Positions 22,427 through 32,872 of a stretch of DNA of 39,081 nt are shown here, one piece after another. The position numbers and the translations under genes were made by a program. The notes below the pieces were generated by a model. The model was not told the DNA's origin, ran no database searches, and was given only the letters and a program-made list of their open reading frames with translations. The stretch's first letter is position 1. Every line of letters begins with the position of its first letter. Location of the stretch: NCBI GenBank assembly GCA_019112735.1, contig DXIS01000033.1, forward strand, positions 82,586 through 121,666, given 5' to 3'. Origin of the DNA: Candidatus Mediterraneibacter guildfordensis. Its GTDB lineage: Bacteria > Bacillota > Clostridia > Lachnospirales > Lachnospiraceae.

Positions 22427-22948
22427 TTACAGGATGACTTTTCCGCTCTCCTCGCCGTTTACCACATAGTATGCTGCGGACTCTTCCGGCTTCAGGTAAA
22501 GCTGAACGTCTTTGATCTCGTCAACATTCTTGCCAAGGTCATATGTCCAGATGTCTTTCACTTTCTGAACGATCTCTTCCTGAGAATACTCTTTGCCTGC
22601 AAACTGCAGGAACATCTCAGTCTTGATCTCAGCCTTCTTTGCTGTTGACTTCTTAGCTGTCGTTTTCTTTGCAGCTGTTGTCTTCTTAGCTGTTGTCTTA
22701 GCTGCGGTTGTTTTCTTTGCTGTCGTCTTCTTTGCAGCCGGAGCTTTCTTCTCCTCTGCCGGTGTATCTACTAAAACTGCCGCTTTTGTCTCAAGCTTCT
22801 TTGTTGTGTCTTTCTTTGTCTCGATCGCTTTGGCTGTCTCTGCCTTAGCCGGAGCTGCTTTTACTTCTTTCTCTGCTGCCTTAACCGGCTCTGTCTTTGC
22901 TGCCTTTGCAGCTGTCTTTGTTGTTGCAGTTGTTTTCTTTACTGCCAT
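22427..22948 (-). CDS. Lys/Ala/Thr-rich histone H1-like protein with DUF6465-like C terminus
   Basis: A 173-residue protein. The first 110 residues are low complexity, repeating units of the kind TTAKKTTAAK that resemble the C-terminal tail of histone H1 and of bacterial AlgP/Hc1-like DNA binders. The last 65 residues form a folded domain (starting about IKTEMFLQFAGKEYSQEE) like the DUF6465 domain common in Lachnospiraceae. The ATG at 22948 follows AGGAGG. A near-consensus promoter suggests high expression. A nucleoid or nucleic-acid-binding role is inferred from composition. Confidence 0.8.
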   Translation of the reverse strand: MAVKKTTATTKTAAKAAKTEPVKAAEKEVKAAPAKAETAKAIETKKDTTKKLETKAAVLVDTPAEEKKAPAAKKTTAKKTTAAKTTAKKTTAAKKTTAKKSTAKKAEIKTEMFLQFAGKEYSQEEIVQKVKDIWTYDLGKNVDEIKDVQLYLKPEESAAYYVVNGEESGKVIL

Positions 22949-23045
22949 AATACTTGTCCCTCCTAAAAAATAACACACCAAGTATTTCCGACGGCGGTTT
23001 TCACCGCGTCATTGAATTTCAACTCAAACCTCGAGTTCCATAGGG

Positions 23046-23074
23046 ATTGTACATCATTTTTCTGAAAACGTCAA
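23046..23074 (-). promoter_or_regulatory. Strong promoter of the H1-like gene
   Basis: TTGACG (23069-23074), 17-base spacer, TACAAT (23046-23051) on the minus strand, starting 18 bases after the fabT stop. The leader is about 95 bases and includes a GCGGTGAAAACCGC hairpin. No terminator separates it from the fab operon. Confidence 0.8.
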
Positions 23075-23091
23075 ATTTTTTTATTTCTTTT

Positions 23092-23547
23092 TCAGTTATC
23101 GAGGATTTGATTACCGTATCCCCTGAAAAACTCCGCCAGATCCTTCAGCGCTTTCACCAGGACCGGGAGTTCTTCCTCACTCAGTCTGTCCAGCACGGCC
23201 TCTGTCATCTGCCGGTGGTATTCCCGGTGATGCTCATAGGCCCGCACGCCTTTTTCCGTCAGTCGGAGAAATACGACGCGCCGGTCCTCCTCGCTCCTGT
23301 GTCTGGTCACATACTTTTTATTGACCAGGCCGTTGACGGAAGTGGTGAGCGACCCGGCCGTGATCCCGAGCCGTTTCGCCACTGCCGACATGGTATTTTC
23401 CCCGGACAGTCCGATCGCTTCGATGATGTGCATATCATTATTGGTGATGTCTTTAAACTCATCCGTAATGATCGCCTCTTCTTCAAGCTTCAATATCTCA
23501 TTAAATAGATTCACCAGAATATCATTAATGGTCTCTTTCGGATCCAT
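23092..23547 (-). CDS. fabT: MarR-family fatty acid synthesis regulator FabT
   Basis: A 151-residue winged-helix protein. It resembles streptococcal FabT along its length: an N-terminal helix INDILVNLFNEILKLEE, DITNNDMHIIEAIG, the HTH with RLGITAGSLTTSVNGLV, and the wing RSEEDRRVVFLRLTEKG. FabT binds DNA with long-chain acyl-ACP as corepressor and lowers synthesis when fatty acids are plentiful. Here it is the last gene of the fab operon instead of next to fabH as in streptococci. A perfect palindrome overlaps the fabH -10 box and is the obvious target. Confidence 0.87.
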   Translation of the reverse strand: MDPKETINDILVNLFNEILKLEEEAIITDEFKDITNNDMHIIEAIGLSGENTMSAVAKRLGITAGSLTTSVNGLVNKKYVTRHRSEEDRRVVFLRLTEKGVRAYEHHREYHRQMTEAVLDRLSEEELPVLVKALKDLAEFFRGYGNQILDN

Positions 23548-23583
23548 CCGGCTTCTCCTTCCTTTACACTGCCATTCATGCTC

Positions 23584-24636
23584 TCAGGCAAACAATTCCT
23601 GTACAGCTTCTCTTACGGTATCGATCTTCTGCGCCTTCCACGCCTTCGCCCCGCAGAAGAGAAGCGCATTCTCCACATTCCCCTTCACTGCATTGATCAG
23701 ACCGTCTGTAATGCAGTACGGGATCTCCATAGGCCTGCATTTTGCCAGACACCCGTGGCAGGGCGTGTGGGGGATCTTTTCTCCCGCCATGACCCGCTTC
23801 ATAAAAGGGTTCAGGATCGCCCGCCCCGGCATGCCCACCGGGCTTTTGACGATCGCGATATCTTCTTTAGAAGCATGGATATAAGCTTCTTTGTAGCGGA
23901 TGTCCGCATCGCATTCTTCCGTTGTGACAAAGCGGGTCGCCACCTGCACGCCGTCCGCACCCAGCGCCATCGCCCGTCTGACATCATCACTGTCGTAAAT
24001 CCCGCCGGCCACGACAACGGGGATATCCACGCCGTATTTCTCTCCGTAGCTTTTCACGGTGCGGATGATCCGGCGGATCTCTTCTCCATAGGATTCCGGC
24101 GTATACTCTGAGAGCTCCTCTTTCCTGAATCCCAGATGTCCGCCGGCCAGTGGCCCTTCGATCACGACCAGATCTGCGGTACGTTTATATTTTCTGTCCC
24201 AGTACTTCAGGATCACCTGGGCGGATTTATCCGTGGAAACGATGGGCGCGATCTTTGTCCAGCTGCCTTCGGTCAGCGCCGGCAGCTCGGTGGGCAGCCC
24301 CGCCCCCGATATAATGATATCCGCGCCGGCCTTCACCGCCGCTTTGATATGCGCGGCATGCGCCCGCAGCGCGGTCATCACATTGTATCCGATGATGCCG
24401 TCCGGGGAGATCGCCCGCGCCTTCTTCATCTCGCTTTCAATAGCGCGGAGATTCGCCCCTTCCGGATCCGCGTCAAAATCCGCTTCCCTGTAGCCGATCT
24501 GAGCGGTGGAAATGATGCCGATGCCGCCTTCTTTCGCCACGGCCCCGGCAAGCCTTCCCAGACTGATGCCGACGCCCATGCCGCCCTGGATCAGCGGAAC
24601 TTTTGTCAGCTTATCGCCGATTTTTATATTTTTCAT
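23584..24636 (-). CDS. FMN-dependent TIM-barrel oxidoreductase (FabK/nitronate monooxygenase type)
   Basis: A 350-residue protein with the FabK/2-nitropropane-dioxygenase fold: VPLIQGGMGVGISLGRLAGAV at the N terminus, GADIIISGAGLP, VVAGGIYDSDDVRRA and GADGVQVATRF for FMN phosphate binding. The C-terminal region carries CHGCLAKC then PYC (Cys293, 296, 300, 308), and Cys328, a cluster-like set not present in FabK. It follows accDA by seven bases in the fatty acid operon, so it may act on acyl-ACP or recycle a side product. FabK proper is encoded separately at 31597. Start at 24636 is chosen since GAGG precedes it. Reaction unknown. Confidence 0.8.
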   Translation of the reverse strand: MKNIKIGDKLTKVPLIQGGMGVGISLGRLAGAVAKEGGIGIISTAQIGYREADFDADPEGANLRAIESEMKKARAISPDGIIGYNVMTALRAHAAHIKAAVKAGADIIISGAGLPTELPALTEGSWTKIAPIVSTDKSAQVILKYWDRKYKRTADLVVIEGPLAGGHLGFRKEELSEYTPESYGEEIRRIIRTVKSYGEKYGVDIPVVVAGGIYDSDDVRRAMALGADGVQVATRFVTTEECDADIRYKEAYIHASKEDIAIVKSPVGMPGRAILNPFMKRVMAGEKIPHTPCHGCLAKCRPMEIPYCITDGLINAVKGNVENALLFCGAKAWKAQKIDTVREAVQELFA

Positions 24637-24643
24637 ATCTGCC

Positions 24644-26341
24644 TCACATTTTCCGAAACCGGTCATAGCGCCTCTCTGTCAGTTCGGATGGGCCAAGTCC
24701 GGTGTATTCATTCAGGAACCGGGCAATCCTTCCGTCCAGATCTGTGCAGACACTTTCCATATTCTGATCTGTGTAGTTCTCCGGCTCCGGGATCACCTGC
24801 TCGATGATCCCCAGCTGTTTCAGATCTCCTGCCGTCAGTTTCATAACTTCCGCCGCCTCGCTGGCACGCTTGCTGTCCTTCCAGAGGATGCTCGCGAAGC
24901 CCTCCGGGGAAAGCACGGAATAAATGGCGTTTTCCAGCATCCACACTTCATCGGCGACCGCCATGGCAAGTGCGCCGCCGCTGCCGCCTTCACCGATCAC
25001 GACGGAGAGCACCGGAACTTCCAGGCCGGACAGTTCATATAGATTCCGGGCGATGGCCTCGCCCTGTCCCCGTTCTTCCGCTTCAAGCCCGCAGAAGGCG
25101 CCCGGCGTATCTACGAAGCAGATCACCGGTCTTCCGAATTTCTCCGCCTGTTTCATGAGACGGAGCGCCTTGCGGTACCCGTCCGGCGACGGCATGGAGA
25201 AGTTGCGGTCCAGGTTTTCTTTCGTCGTCTTTCCCTTGGCCTGTGCGATCACTGTCACGGGGATCCCGTGGAAATAAGCGATCCCGCCGACAATGGCATG
25301 GTCATCTTTGAAATAACGGTCTCCATGGAACTCCATGAAATCCGTAAACAACGCCTGTATATAATCCGTCCCGACCGGACGGTCTTTCTGTCTGGAAAGC
25401 TGTACGCGGTCCCATGCACTGACGGGGGCTTCCGGCTGCTCCACGGCCGCTTCCGGTTCTGTCTGCGCCGGTTCATAAGATGCATGGCCGCCGGCGCTGT
25501 GCATATCCAGGATCTGCGCCAGTACGTCCTTCAGCTCTTCCCGCTCCACGATCCGGTCCACAAATCCGTGATCCAGAAGGAACTCTGAACGCTGAAAGCC
25601 TTTCGGCAGCTTCTGTCCGATGGTCTGCTCGATCACGCGGGGACCTGCGAATCCGATCAGCGCCTTCGGCTCTGCAAGGATGATGTCTCCCAGCATCGCG
25701 AAGCTTGCCGTCACACCGCCGGTCGTCGGATCGGTCAGCACCGTCACATAGAGGAGCCCCGCATCGCTGTGTTTCTTCAGCGCGGCTGAAGTCTTTGCCA
25801 TCTGCATCAGGGAGACGATCCCCTCCTGCATGCGGGCGCCGCCGGAACAGGTAAACAGGATCACCGGCAGCTTTTCTTCCGTAGCGCGCTCCACCGCGCG
25901 GGCGATCTTCTCGCCGACGATCCGGCCCATGCTGGCCATCATAAAACGTCCGTCACAGACGCCCACGACCGCCGGATGTCCGCCGATCTCCACCCTGCCC
26001 GTCACGATCGCCTCATTCAGATGCGTCCGCTCTTTCAGGCTTTCGATCTTCTCTTCATATCCCTTGAAATCCAGGGGATTGGCAAAGTCCATCTCTTTAT
26101 CCCACTCTTCAAATGTGCCCTCGTCCGCGATCATCTCGATCCGGCGGTACGCGTGCACCCTGAAATATCCGTGGCATTTCGGGCAGATATAATAGCCGTT
26201 CTTCACATCCTCGGCGATGATCGCCGCGCCGCACTTATTGCACTTGCGGAGAAGCCCCGTCGGGACTTCCGGGTGTGAATGTCTCAGTGAAATATAATGC
26301 GCCCGGGCATTTGTCTTTTTAAACATATCTTTCAGATTCAT
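24644..26341 (-). CDS. accDA: Fused acetyl-CoA carboxylase carboxyltransferase beta-alpha (AccDA)
   Basis: A 565-residue single chain joining AccD and AccA, which transfers carboxyl from biotin to acetyl-CoA to make malonyl-CoA. The N-terminal zinc ribbon has Cys34, 37, 53 and 56 (CNKC and CPKC). The beta crotonase-like domain runs to about 285 ([34 protein letters not shown]). After a Glu/Pro/Ala-rich linker (about 275-300) the alpha domain has [37 protein letters not shown] and [15 protein letters not shown]. No internal stop or restart is seen. It sits 38 bases after accC. Confidence 0.93.
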   Translation of the reverse strand: MNLKDMFKKTNARAHYISLRHSHPEVPTGLLRKCNKCGAAIIAEDVKNGYYICPKCHGYFRVHAYRRIEMIADEGTFEEWDKEMDFANPLDFKGYEEKIESLKERTHLNEAIVTGRVEIGGHPAVVGVCDGRFMMASMGRIVGEKIARAVERATEEKLPVILFTCSGGARMQEGIVSLMQMAKTSAALKKHSDAGLLYVTVLTDPTTGGVTASFAMLGDIILAEPKALIGFAGPRVIEQTIGQKLPKGFQRSEFLLDHGFVDRIVEREELKDVLAQILDMHSAGGHASYEPAQTEPEAAVEQPEAPVSAWDRVQLSRQKDRPVGTDYIQALFTDFMEFHGDRYFKDDHAIVGGIAYFHGIPVTVIAQAKGKTTKENLDRNFSMPSPDGYRKALRLMKQAEKFGRPVICFVDTPGAFCGLEAEERGQGEAIARNLYELSGLEVPVLSVVIGEGGSGGALAMAVADEVWMLENAIYSVLSPEGFASILWKDSKRASEAAEVMKLTAGDLKQLGIIEQVIPEPENYTDQNMESVCTDLDGRIARFLNEYTGLGPSELTERRYDRFRKM

Positions 26342-26379
26342 CTGAGATCCCTCCTGATATCCTGACGAACATTACCGGT

Positions 26380-27729
26380 TCAGTCAGCGTCTTTGCTCAT
26401 GTTCTCGATAAACTCGATATCGATGTTGCCTGAAATGAAATCCGGATTATTCAATATCTCATACTGATAATCTACATTCGTATCGATCCCTTCGATGATC
26501 ACCTCGCCGAGGGCGCTGCGCATCTTGCGGATCGCTTCGTTCCGGTTCTTGGCATGGACGATCAGCTTCGCCAGCATGGAATCATAGTACGGCGGGACCG
26601 TATATCCGCTGTAGATCGCGGAGTCAATACGCACGCCTTTTCCGCCCGGCAGATACATATCCGTGATCGTTCCCGGAGACGGCCGGAAATTCTTCGCCGG
26701 ATTCTCGGCATTGATCCGGCACTCAATGGCATGTCCCGTAATGTGGACGTCCTCCTGCCGGTAGCTCAGTTCCTTTCCGTCGGCAATGCGGATCTGCTCT
26801 TTTATAAGGTCGATCCCGGTCACCCACTCGGTCACAGGATGCTCCACCTGGATCCTGGTATTCATTTCCATGAAATAGAAGTTCCCGTTCTTCTCCAGAA
26901 GGAACTCGATGGTTCCTGCATTTGTATAATGGGCCGCCTTCGCCGCCTTCACGGCCGCCTCGCCCATCCGCTTCCGGAGTTCAGGGGTCAGGGCGATGGA
27001 CGGGGATTCCTCGATCATCTTCTGATGGTTCCGCTGGATGGAACAGTCACGCTCGCCGAGATGGATCACATTGCCATGCTCGTCGGCAAGGATCTGGAAC
27101 TCGATATGGCGCGGATGCTGGACAAAATGTTCGATGTACATCGTATTGTCCCCGAATGCCATCTGCGCTTCCTTCTGCGCCGTATTAAAACTGCTCTCAA
27201 ATTCTTCCGGACCCTGCGCCACGCGCATGCCCTTGCCGCCGCCGCCAAGCGCAGCCTTCACGATCACCGGATAACCGATCTCCGATGCGACCGCCGCACC
27301 GGTCTGTGCGTCATAGATCGGGTCTTTGCTTCCCGGGATCACCGGCACGCCGGCGTTGATCATGGTATTTCTTGCCTCGGATTTATTGCCCAGGCTCTGG
27401 ATCACCCGGGACTTCGGTCCGATAAATGTGATATTGCACTGCTCGCAGAGCTCCGCGAATTTACTGTTCTCCGAGAGGAAGCCGAATCCCGGATGGATGG
27501 CGTCCGCGCCGGAGATCAGCGTCGCGCTGATCAGGTTCTGCATGTTCAGATAACTCTCGGAAGACGGAGCCGGACCGATGCATACAGCCTCGTCCGCCAG
27601 CTGCGTATGCAGGGCGTCGCGGTCCGCCTCAGAATAAACCGCAACCGTCTCGATCCCCATCTCCCGGCATGCCCGGATGATGCGGACCGCGATCTCACCG
27701 CGGTTTGCGATCAATATTTTTCCAATCAT
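26380..27729 (-). CDS. accC: Acetyl-CoA carboxylase, biotin carboxylase subunit
   Basis: A 449-residue ATP-grasp enzyme that carboxylates the biotin on AccB with bicarbonate and [26 protein letters not shown] is the family N terminus; the ATP loop [14 protein letters not shown] is near 158-171; [23 protein letters not shown] and [14 protein letters not shown] supply metal ligands and the catalytic Arg. Full length, with 6 bases to fabZ. Confidence 0.97.
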   Translation of the reverse strand: MIGKILIANRGEIAVRIIRACREMGIETVAVYSEADRDALHTQLADEAVCIGPAPSSESYLNMQNLISATLISGADAIHPGFGFLSENSKFAELCEQCNITFIGPKSRVIQSLGNKSEARNTMINAGVPVIPGSKDPIYDAQTGAAVASEIGYPVIVKAALGGGGKGMRVAQGPEEFESSFNTAQKEAQMAFGDNTMYIEHFVQHPRHIEFQILADEHGNVIHLGERDCSIQRNHQKMIEESPSIALTPELRKRMGEAAVKAAKAAHYTNAGTIEFLLEKNGNFYFMEMNTRIQVEHPVTEWVTGIDLIKEQIRIADGKELSYRQEDVHITGHAIECRINAENPAKNFRPSPGTITDMYLPGGKGVRIDSAIYSGYTVPPYYDSMLAKLIVHAKNRNEAIRKMRSALGEVIIEGIDTNVDYQYEILNNPDFISGNIDIEFIENMSKDAD

Positions 27730-27735
27730 CTTATT

Positions 27736-28167
27736 CTACTCTCCTACCATAAAGGTCAGCTCCGCGCTGACAACCACCTTGCCGTCCACATACGCCGTCG
27801 CCTGTCCGACGCCGACCGGGCCTTTGCTCTTGATGATCTTCGTCTCAAGCTTCAGTGTGTCTCCCGGCATGACCATGCCTTTAAAACGGCATTTCTGCAC
27901 GCCGCCGAAAAATGCGATCTTTCCCTGGTTCTCCGGCATGCTTAAGATGGCCACCGCACCGGTCTGCGCCAGCGCCTCGAGGATCAGCACGCCCGGCATC
28001 ACCGCTTTCTGCGGGAAATGCCCGCGGAAGAAATCCTCTCTGTATGTCACTGCTTTATAGCCCACCGCATACTGCCCCGGCTCATAATCCTCGATCCTGT
28101 CAAGGAGAAGGAAGGGATGTCTGTGGGGAATGATCTCCTGGATCTGTTCTACTGTTAAACTGTTCAT
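27736..28167 (-). CDS. fabZ: 3-hydroxyacyl-ACP dehydratase
   Basis: A 143-residue hot-dog-fold dehydratase forming trans-2-enoyl-[14 protein letters not shown] (15-25) and [23 protein letters not shown] (47-69) are signatures; catalytic residues are His50 and Glu64. No fabM or fabA is in the operon, so if the organism makes unsaturated acids by the anaerobic route, FabZ with FabF or a distant isomerase would be involved. Eleven bases separate it from accB. Confidence 0.96.
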   Translation of the reverse strand: MNSLTVEQIQEIIPHRHPFLLLDRIEDYEPGQYAVGYKAVTYREDFFRGHFPQKAVMPGVLILEALAQTGAVAILSMPENQGKIAFFGGVQKCRFKGMVMPGDTLKLETKIIKSKGPVGVGQATAYVDGKVVVSAELTFMVGE

Positions 28168-28178
28168 GGCTGTGCCTC

Positions 28179-28688
28179 CTAACCTATTACGAAGAGCGGC
28201 TGGCCGAATTCTACGCCCTGTCCGTTCTCAACGAGGATCTCTTTTACAGTTCCTGTATAATCGCTCTCGATCTCGTTCATCAGCTTCATGGCTTCAACGA
28301 TCGCCAGCACCTGGCCTTCTTTTACGCTGTCGCCTACTTTTACGAAGGGGGCCGCGTCTTCTGCAGGCGCCGCATAGAAGGTGCCAACAAGCGGAGACTT
28401 CACGACATTCCCTGCCGGTACATCCGCCTTTGCTTCCGCTGCTTCCGGAGCCGGTGCTTCTGCCGGTGCGGCCATCGGAGCGGGGCCGGGCGCTGCCGGC
28501 ATAACTGCCGGTGCCGCAGGCATAACTGCCGGCGGGGCCATCGGGACCGGTGCAGGCGCTGCAACCGGGATGATCCTGTCGCCTGTTTTCTTCAGAGACA
28601 GCTTTACGCCGTCCTCTTCGTATTTGAATTCTGTCAGTTCAGACTCTGAAACAGCTTTTACTAATTCCAATACCTGTTCAACTTTCAT
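28179..28688 (-). CDS. accB: Biotin carboxyl carrier protein of acetyl-CoA carboxylase
   Basis: A 169-residue carrier. The N terminus (about 1-38) binds the carboxylase; a Pro/Ala-rich flexible linker runs from about 40 to 92 ([20 protein letters not shown] and repeats); the C-terminal biotinyl domain has EAMKLMNEI with biotin on Lys135. The ACC complex is completed by accC and accDA downstream. Confidence 0.97.
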   Translation of the reverse strand: MKVEQVLELVKAVSESELTEFKYEEDGVKLSLKKTGDRIIPVAAPAPVPMAPPAVMPAAPAVMPAAPGPAPMAAPAEAPAPEAAEAKADVPAGNVVKSPLVGTFYAAPAEDAAPFVKVGDSVKEGQVLAIVEAMKLMNEIESDYTGTVKEILVENGQGVEFGQPLFVIG

Positions 28689-28699
28689 TGCCGCACCTC

Positions 28700-29938
28700 T
28701 TACCCTTCATATTTCTTTAATAACAGTGTTGCATTGTGTCCGCCGAATCCCAGAGAGTTCGTCAGCACATAATTGACGTCTTTCTCAACAGGCGCGCCCA
28801 CTGTATAGTTCAGGTCGCACTCCGGATCCACATTTTCGGTTCCCACGGTCTGGTGGATGAATCCGTCCATAATACTCTTCACGCATACCACGAACTCTAC
28901 GCCGCCGGCCGCGCCGAGGAGATGTCCGATCATGGATTTTGTAGAATTGATGTGGACGTTCTTCGCCGCATCGCCGAGCGCATATTTGATCGCTCTCGTC
29001 TCAAAGAGGTCATTGTGGTGCGTGCTCGTGCCGTGTGCGTTGATATAGTCGATCTGCTCCGGCTCTACGCCTGCATCCTTCATCGCCAGCTTCATCGCCA
29101 TGCCTGCGCCCTCGCCGCTCTCTTCCGGGGAAGTGATATGGTAAGCGTCGCCTGTCGCGCCGTATCCCACGAGCTCAGCGTAGATCTTCGCGCCTCTTGC
29201 CTTCGCGTGTTCCAGCTCCTCCAGCACGACGATCCCGGAACCTTCGCCCAGCACAAATCCGTCTCTGTCTTTATCAAACGGACGGGATGCATGCTGCGGG
29301 TCGTTGGTCGTGGAAAGCGCGGTCAGCGCCGTGAATCCCGCGATGCCGGTCGGACACACGGAAGCCTCCGTACCGCCTGCGACCATTACATCCGCATCGC
29401 CGTACTCAATGGCACGGAACGCATCGCCGATACAGTGGGTACCGGATGCACAGGCTGTGACCACATTCGTACATTTTCCTTTCAGTCCCAGCTGGATGGA
29501 AATATTACCCGCCGCCATATTGGAGATCATAAGCGGAACCATCAGCGGATTCACCTTGTTCGGTCCCTTTGTCATAATCTTCTCATAGTTCGTCTCCACG
29601 CACTGAAGGCTTCCGATGCCGGAGCCGACGATCACGCCCACTCTGTACGGATCCTCTTTCTCCATATCGATCCCTGAATCCTCGAACGCTTCTTTCGCAG
29701 CAGCCACCGCATACTGTGAAAACGGCTCCATTCTCTTGGCCGCCTTGAAATCCATGCGCTCCTTCGCGACAAAATCCTTTACCTCAGCCGCGATCTGCAC
29801 TTTATACTCAGATGCGTCAAACTTTGTGATCGGCCCGATGCCGACCTTTCCTTCCCTGATGCCGGCCCAGAACTCCTCTACCGTGTTGCCGATCGGTGTG
29901 ACCGCTCCAAGACCCGTAACTACAACTCGTCTCTTCAT
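28700..29938 (-). CDS. fabF: 3-oxoacyl-ACP synthase II
   Basis: A 412-residue condensing enzyme that elongates acyl-ACP with malonyl-ACP. The nucleophile is Cys163 in [11 protein letters not shown]. The His pair is in [12 protein letters not shown] and [13 protein letters not shown]. The C-terminal [14 protein letters not shown] is typical. It is the only elongation condensing enzyme in the operon besides the initiator FabH. It follows fabG by eleven bases. Confidence 0.97.
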   Translation of the reverse strand: MKRRVVVTGLGAVTPIGNTVEEFWAGIREGKVGIGPITKFDASEYKVQIAAEVKDFVAKERMDFKAAKRMEPFSQYAVAAAKEAFEDSGIDMEKEDPYRVGVIVGSGIGSLQCVETNYEKIMTKGPNKVNPLMVPLMISNMAAGNISIQLGLKGKCTNVVTACASGTHCIGDAFRAIEYGDADVMVAGGTEASVCPTGIAGFTALTALSTTNDPQHASRPFDKDRDGFVLGEGSGIVVLEELEHAKARGAKIYAELVGYGATGDAYHITSPEESGEGAGMAMKLAMKDAGVEPEQIDYINAHGTSTHHNDLFETRAIKYALGDAAKNVHINSTKSMIGHLLGAAGGVEFVVCVKSIMDGFIHQTVGTENVDPECDLNYTVGAPVEKDVNYVLTNSLGFGGHNATLLLKKYEG

Positions 29939-29949
29939 ATCAAAACCTC

Positions 29950-30690
29950 CTACATGGCCATGCCGCCGTCTACATTGAGCACCTGTCCGGTGATATATCC
30001 GGCTCCGTCCCCTGCCAGGAACGCCGCTGCATTGGCGATATCTTCCGTCTCGCCGAATTTTCCGAGCGGGATCTGTGCCACAGCCCCCTCTTTTACCTTA
30101 TCGGAGAGTACTTCTGTCATCTCTGTATTAATGAATCCCGGTGCGATCGCGTTTACCGTGATGCCGCGGCTTGCAAGCTCTCTTGCCGCTGACTTTGTCA
30201 GTCCGATCACGCCGGCTTTTGATGCGGAATAGTTCGCCTGTCCCGCATTGCCGAGTACGCCGGATACAGACGCCATATTGATGATGCGTCCGCCGCGCTG
30301 TTTGATCATCTGCCGGGCAACGAAGCGGATGCAGTTGAATGTCCCCTTCAGATTCGTATCGAGCACGGCGTCATAATCTTCTTCCGTCATCTTCATCAGC
30401 AGGCCGTCTCTTGTAATGCCCGCATTATTTACGAGGATGTCCACACGGCCGAATGTCCCGATGATCTCTTTAAACATTTCCTCACATGCATGATAGTCAG
30501 ATACATTGCACTGTCTGATCTCTGCTGTCCCGCCGTTTTCCTCGATCTCTTTTTTCACTTCTTCCGCACGCGCCTGTGAGCCGTTATAGTTCACGACCAC
30601 CGTCGCGCCTTCCGCTGCCAGACGGAGGGCGATGGCGCGCCCGATCCCGCGTGAAGCGCCTGTAACTACCGCTACCTTACCATTTAACAT
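29950..30690 (-). CDS. fabG: 3-oxoacyl-ACP reductase
   Basis: A 246-residue short-chain dehydrogenase, NADPH-dependent. Cofactor loop GASRGIG at 11-17, NNAG at 88-91, and the catalytic Ser141, Tyr154 and Lys158 in the order S-x12-Y-x3-K. Its start overlaps fabD by seven bases, which indicates translational coupling. Confidence 0.97.
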   Translation of the reverse strand: MLNGKVAVVTGASRGIGRAIALRLAAEGATVVVNYNGSQARAEEVKKEIEENGGTAEIRQCNVSDYHACEEMFKEIIGTFGRVDILVNNAGITRDGLLMKMTEEDYDAVLDTNLKGTFNCIRFVARQMIKQRGGRIINMASVSGVLGNAGQANYSASKAGVIGLTKSAARELASRGITVNAIAPGFINTEMTEVLSDKVKEGAVAQIPLGKFGETEDIANAAAFLAGDGAGYITGQVLNVDGGMAM

Positions 30691-31604
30691 AATTCACTTA
30701 CCACCTTATCTACATCTTCCCATGTGCCTACATTGTATACTTTCACGTCGCGGTTGATCTTGCGCATGAATCCGGCCAGCGTCCTGCCGGGCCCGATCTC
30801 CACAAATGTATCCACGCCGTCCGCGATCATATTCTCCACACTCTGCTGCCAGCGCACGGATGATGCGACCTGTTCTGCAAGAAGCGCTTTCGTCTCTGAA
30901 ATGTCTGTCACGTACTCCGCCGTAACATTCGTCACATAGGGGATATTGAGCGGGGAAAGCTCCACGCCTGCGAGCACTTCGCCCAGTTCTTCCCCGGCTT
31001 CACGAAGCATCGGGGAGTGGAACGGCCCGCTGACATTGAGCGGCATCACCCGCTTCGCGCCTGCTTCACGAAGCGCTTCAGATGCTTTCTCCACGCTTTC
31101 TTTCCATCCGGTGATAACGATCTGGCCCGGACAGTTGTAATTGGCGATCGTCACGCCGTCGATCGGATCTACCACCTTCTCGATCGCTTCCCCTGTCATG
31201 CCGAGCACTGCGGCCATTGTTCCTCTGCCGCCCGGCACCGCATTCTGCATCAGGATCCCGCGCTTTCTCACAAGCATGATGGCATCCTCTGTGCTCATCC
31301 CGCCGGCGGAAGCGATGGCGCAGTACTCGCCCAGGCTTAAGCCCGCGGTAACATCCGCCTTCAGTCCTCTTTCGCGGAGGACATGCTCCATCGCCATGCA
31401 GACCGTCACAAGCGCCGCCTGTGTATATTCGGTCTGGTCCAGCTTATCATTTTCCTCAAAGCAAAGCGCTTTCATATCTATACCCAGCAGCTCTGTCGCC
31501 TTATCGATGACTTTTGCCGCTGTTTCACTCTGTTCATAAAAATCTTTGCCCATTCCGGCTTTCTGCGCTCCCTGTCCCGGGAACATAAATGCGATCTTAC
31601 TCAT
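30684..31604 (-). CDS. fabD: Malonyl-CoA:ACP transacylase
   Basis: A 306-residue acyltransferase that loads malonyl onto [15 protein letters not shown] is at 8-19, the nucleophile Ser90 in AGLSLGEY, and the catalytic His196 in GPFHSPML. It overlaps fabK by eight bases and fabG by seven. Confidence 0.97.
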   Translation of the reverse strand: MSKIAFMFPGQGAQKAGMGKDFYEQSETAAKVIDKATELLGIDMKALCFEENDKLDQTEYTQAALVTVCMAMEHVLRERGLKADVTAGLSLGEYCAIASAGGMSTEDAIMLVRKRGILMQNAVPGGRGTMAAVLGMTGEAIEKVVDPIDGVTIANYNCPGQIVITGWKESVEKASEALREAGAKRVMPLNVSGPFHSPMLREAGEELGEVLAGVELSPLNIPYVTNVTAEYVTDISETKALLAEQVASSVRWQQSVENMIADGVDTFVEIGPGRTLAGFMRKINRDVKVYNVGTWEDVDKVVSELC

Positions 31605-32535
31605 AGAAACCTTTTCCTCCGATCAGGTCGTCTGTCTCTTTCACGAGCTTCTGGATCAGGTCATGGCATGACATTTTCTCTTTGACCATACCTGCGATCT
31701 GGCCTGCCATCACGCTTCCCGTCTTCACATCGCCGTCTACCACCGCACGTCTGAGTCCGCCCAGCGTCAGGAGCTCAAGTTCCTCGAACGGCGCGCCTTC
31801 CTGCTCTTTCTGTAAATACTCTTTTGTCATCTGGTTTCTCAGGGCACGTACCGGATGTCCTGTTGAACGTCCCGTAACTCTTGAGTCAATGTCTCTTGCC
31901 TTGATGATCATGTCTTTATAATTTTCATGAACCTGAGATTCATTCGTAACCACAAAGTGGGTTCCCATCTGCACGCCCTGCGCGCCCAGCATGAACGCCG
32001 CCGCGATCCCTCTTCCGTCCGCGATGCCGCCTGCCGCAATGACCGGAACGCTCACTGCATCTACAACCTGGGGTACAAGTACCATCGTCGTATTCTCACC
32101 GATGTGTCCGCCGGCCTCTGTCCCTTCTGCAACCAGCGCGTCGGCGCCGCATCTCTCCATGCGCTTCGCAAGCGCTACCGATGCAACGACCGGGATCACC
32201 TTTACTCCGGCTTCTTTCCACATCTTCATATATTTTTCCGGAGAGCCCGCTCCTGTCGTAACGACTTTCACGCCCTCCTCAACAATCACTTTTGCCACGT
32301 CGTCCGCATAAGGACTCATGAGCATGATATTTACTCCAAAGGGTTTGTCAGTCAGCTTCTTCGCTTCCCTGACCTGTTCACGCACCCAGTCAGCCGGCGC
32401 ACTCGCAGCACCGATAAGCCCCAGGCCGCCGGCCTCGGATACGGCGGCTGCAAGATGATACTCAGCAACCCATGCCATTCCGCCCTGAATGATCGGATAT
32501 TCAATACCTAATAATTCGGTTACTTTTGTTTTCAT
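31597..32535 (-). CDS. fabK: Enoyl-ACP reductase II (FMN-dependent)
   Basis: A 312-residue FMN flavoprotein performing the last reduction of each elongation cycle; its presence instead of FabI predicts natural resistance to triclosan-type inhibitors. YPIIQGGMAWVAEYHLAAAVSEAGG is the FMN region, His144 in AGGHIGENTT matches the catalytic His of pneumococcal FabK, and GGIADGRGIAAAFMLGAQGVQMGT binds the phosphate. It lies 50 bases after acpP, the order seen in streptococci (acpP-fabK-fabD-fabG-fabF). Confidence 0.96.
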   Translation of the reverse strand: MKTKVTELLGIEYPIIQGGMAWVAEYHLAAAVSEAGGLGLIGAASAPADWVREQVREAKKLTDKPFGVNIMLMSPYADDVAKVIVEEGVKVVTTGAGSPEKYMKMWKEAGVKVIPVVASVALAKRMERCGADALVAEGTEAGGHIGENTTMVLVPQVVDAVSVPVIAAGGIADGRGIAAAFMLGAQGVQMGTHFVVTNESQVHENYKDMIIKARDIDSRVTGRSTGHPVRALRNQMTKEYLQKEQEGAPFEELELLTLGGLRRAVVDGDVKTGSVMAGQIAGMVKEKMSCHDLIQKLVKETDDLIGGKGFYE

Positions 32536-32585
32536 ACTCTACAACCTTTCTTTCTCTGAATTTTAAATATTATGTTCTGTATTTC

Positions 32586-32810
32586 TTATTTGTGTGCCTC
32601 AAGATATTTTACAACATCGCCGATCGTGTTGATCTGCTCCAGATCTTCTGACGGGATCTCTACCTCGAACTCTTCCTCAAAAGCCATTACCATCTCAAAA
32701 AGGTCCAGGGAGTCTGCTCCAAGATCATCTTTGAAAGATGTTGCCTCTGTAAGTGTTTCTGCATCAGCGTTTAATGAATCTGCTACGATTTCTTTGATCT
32801 TCTCTAACAT
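32586..32810 (-). CDS. acpP: Acyl carrier protein
   Basis: A 74-residue acidic four-helix carrier. The phosphopantetheine is attached to Ser34 in GADSLDLFEM. The ATG at 32810 begins MLEKIKEIVADSL, with AAAGGAAAAGAAACC as ribosome region; the in-frame extension to 32879 would overlap fabH and is unlike any ACP. Confidence 0.97.
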   Translation of the reverse strand: MLEKIKEIVADSLNADAETLTEATSFKDDLGADSLDLFEMVMAFEEEFEVEIPSEDLEQINTIGDVVKYLEAHK

Positions 32811-32872
32811 GGTTTCTTTTCCTTTCTTTTTAAAAAAATATATTTTATGTTGTAATCCGGCTCTGCCGGGAA

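Noticed and set aside
22593-22973. 126-residue hydrophobic plus-strand frame opposite the H1-like gene
   Set aside because: Its Ala/Val/Phe repeats are the antisense reading of the Lys/Ala/Thr repeats; no ribosome site.
26554-27945. 463-residue plus-strand frame opposite accC/fabZ
   Set aside because: Long only because of GC-rich codon bias; it crosses two real genes and lacks start signals.
28381-28776. Ala/Gly-rich plus-strand frame opposite accB
   Set aside because: Antisense of the Pro/Ala linker of AccB.
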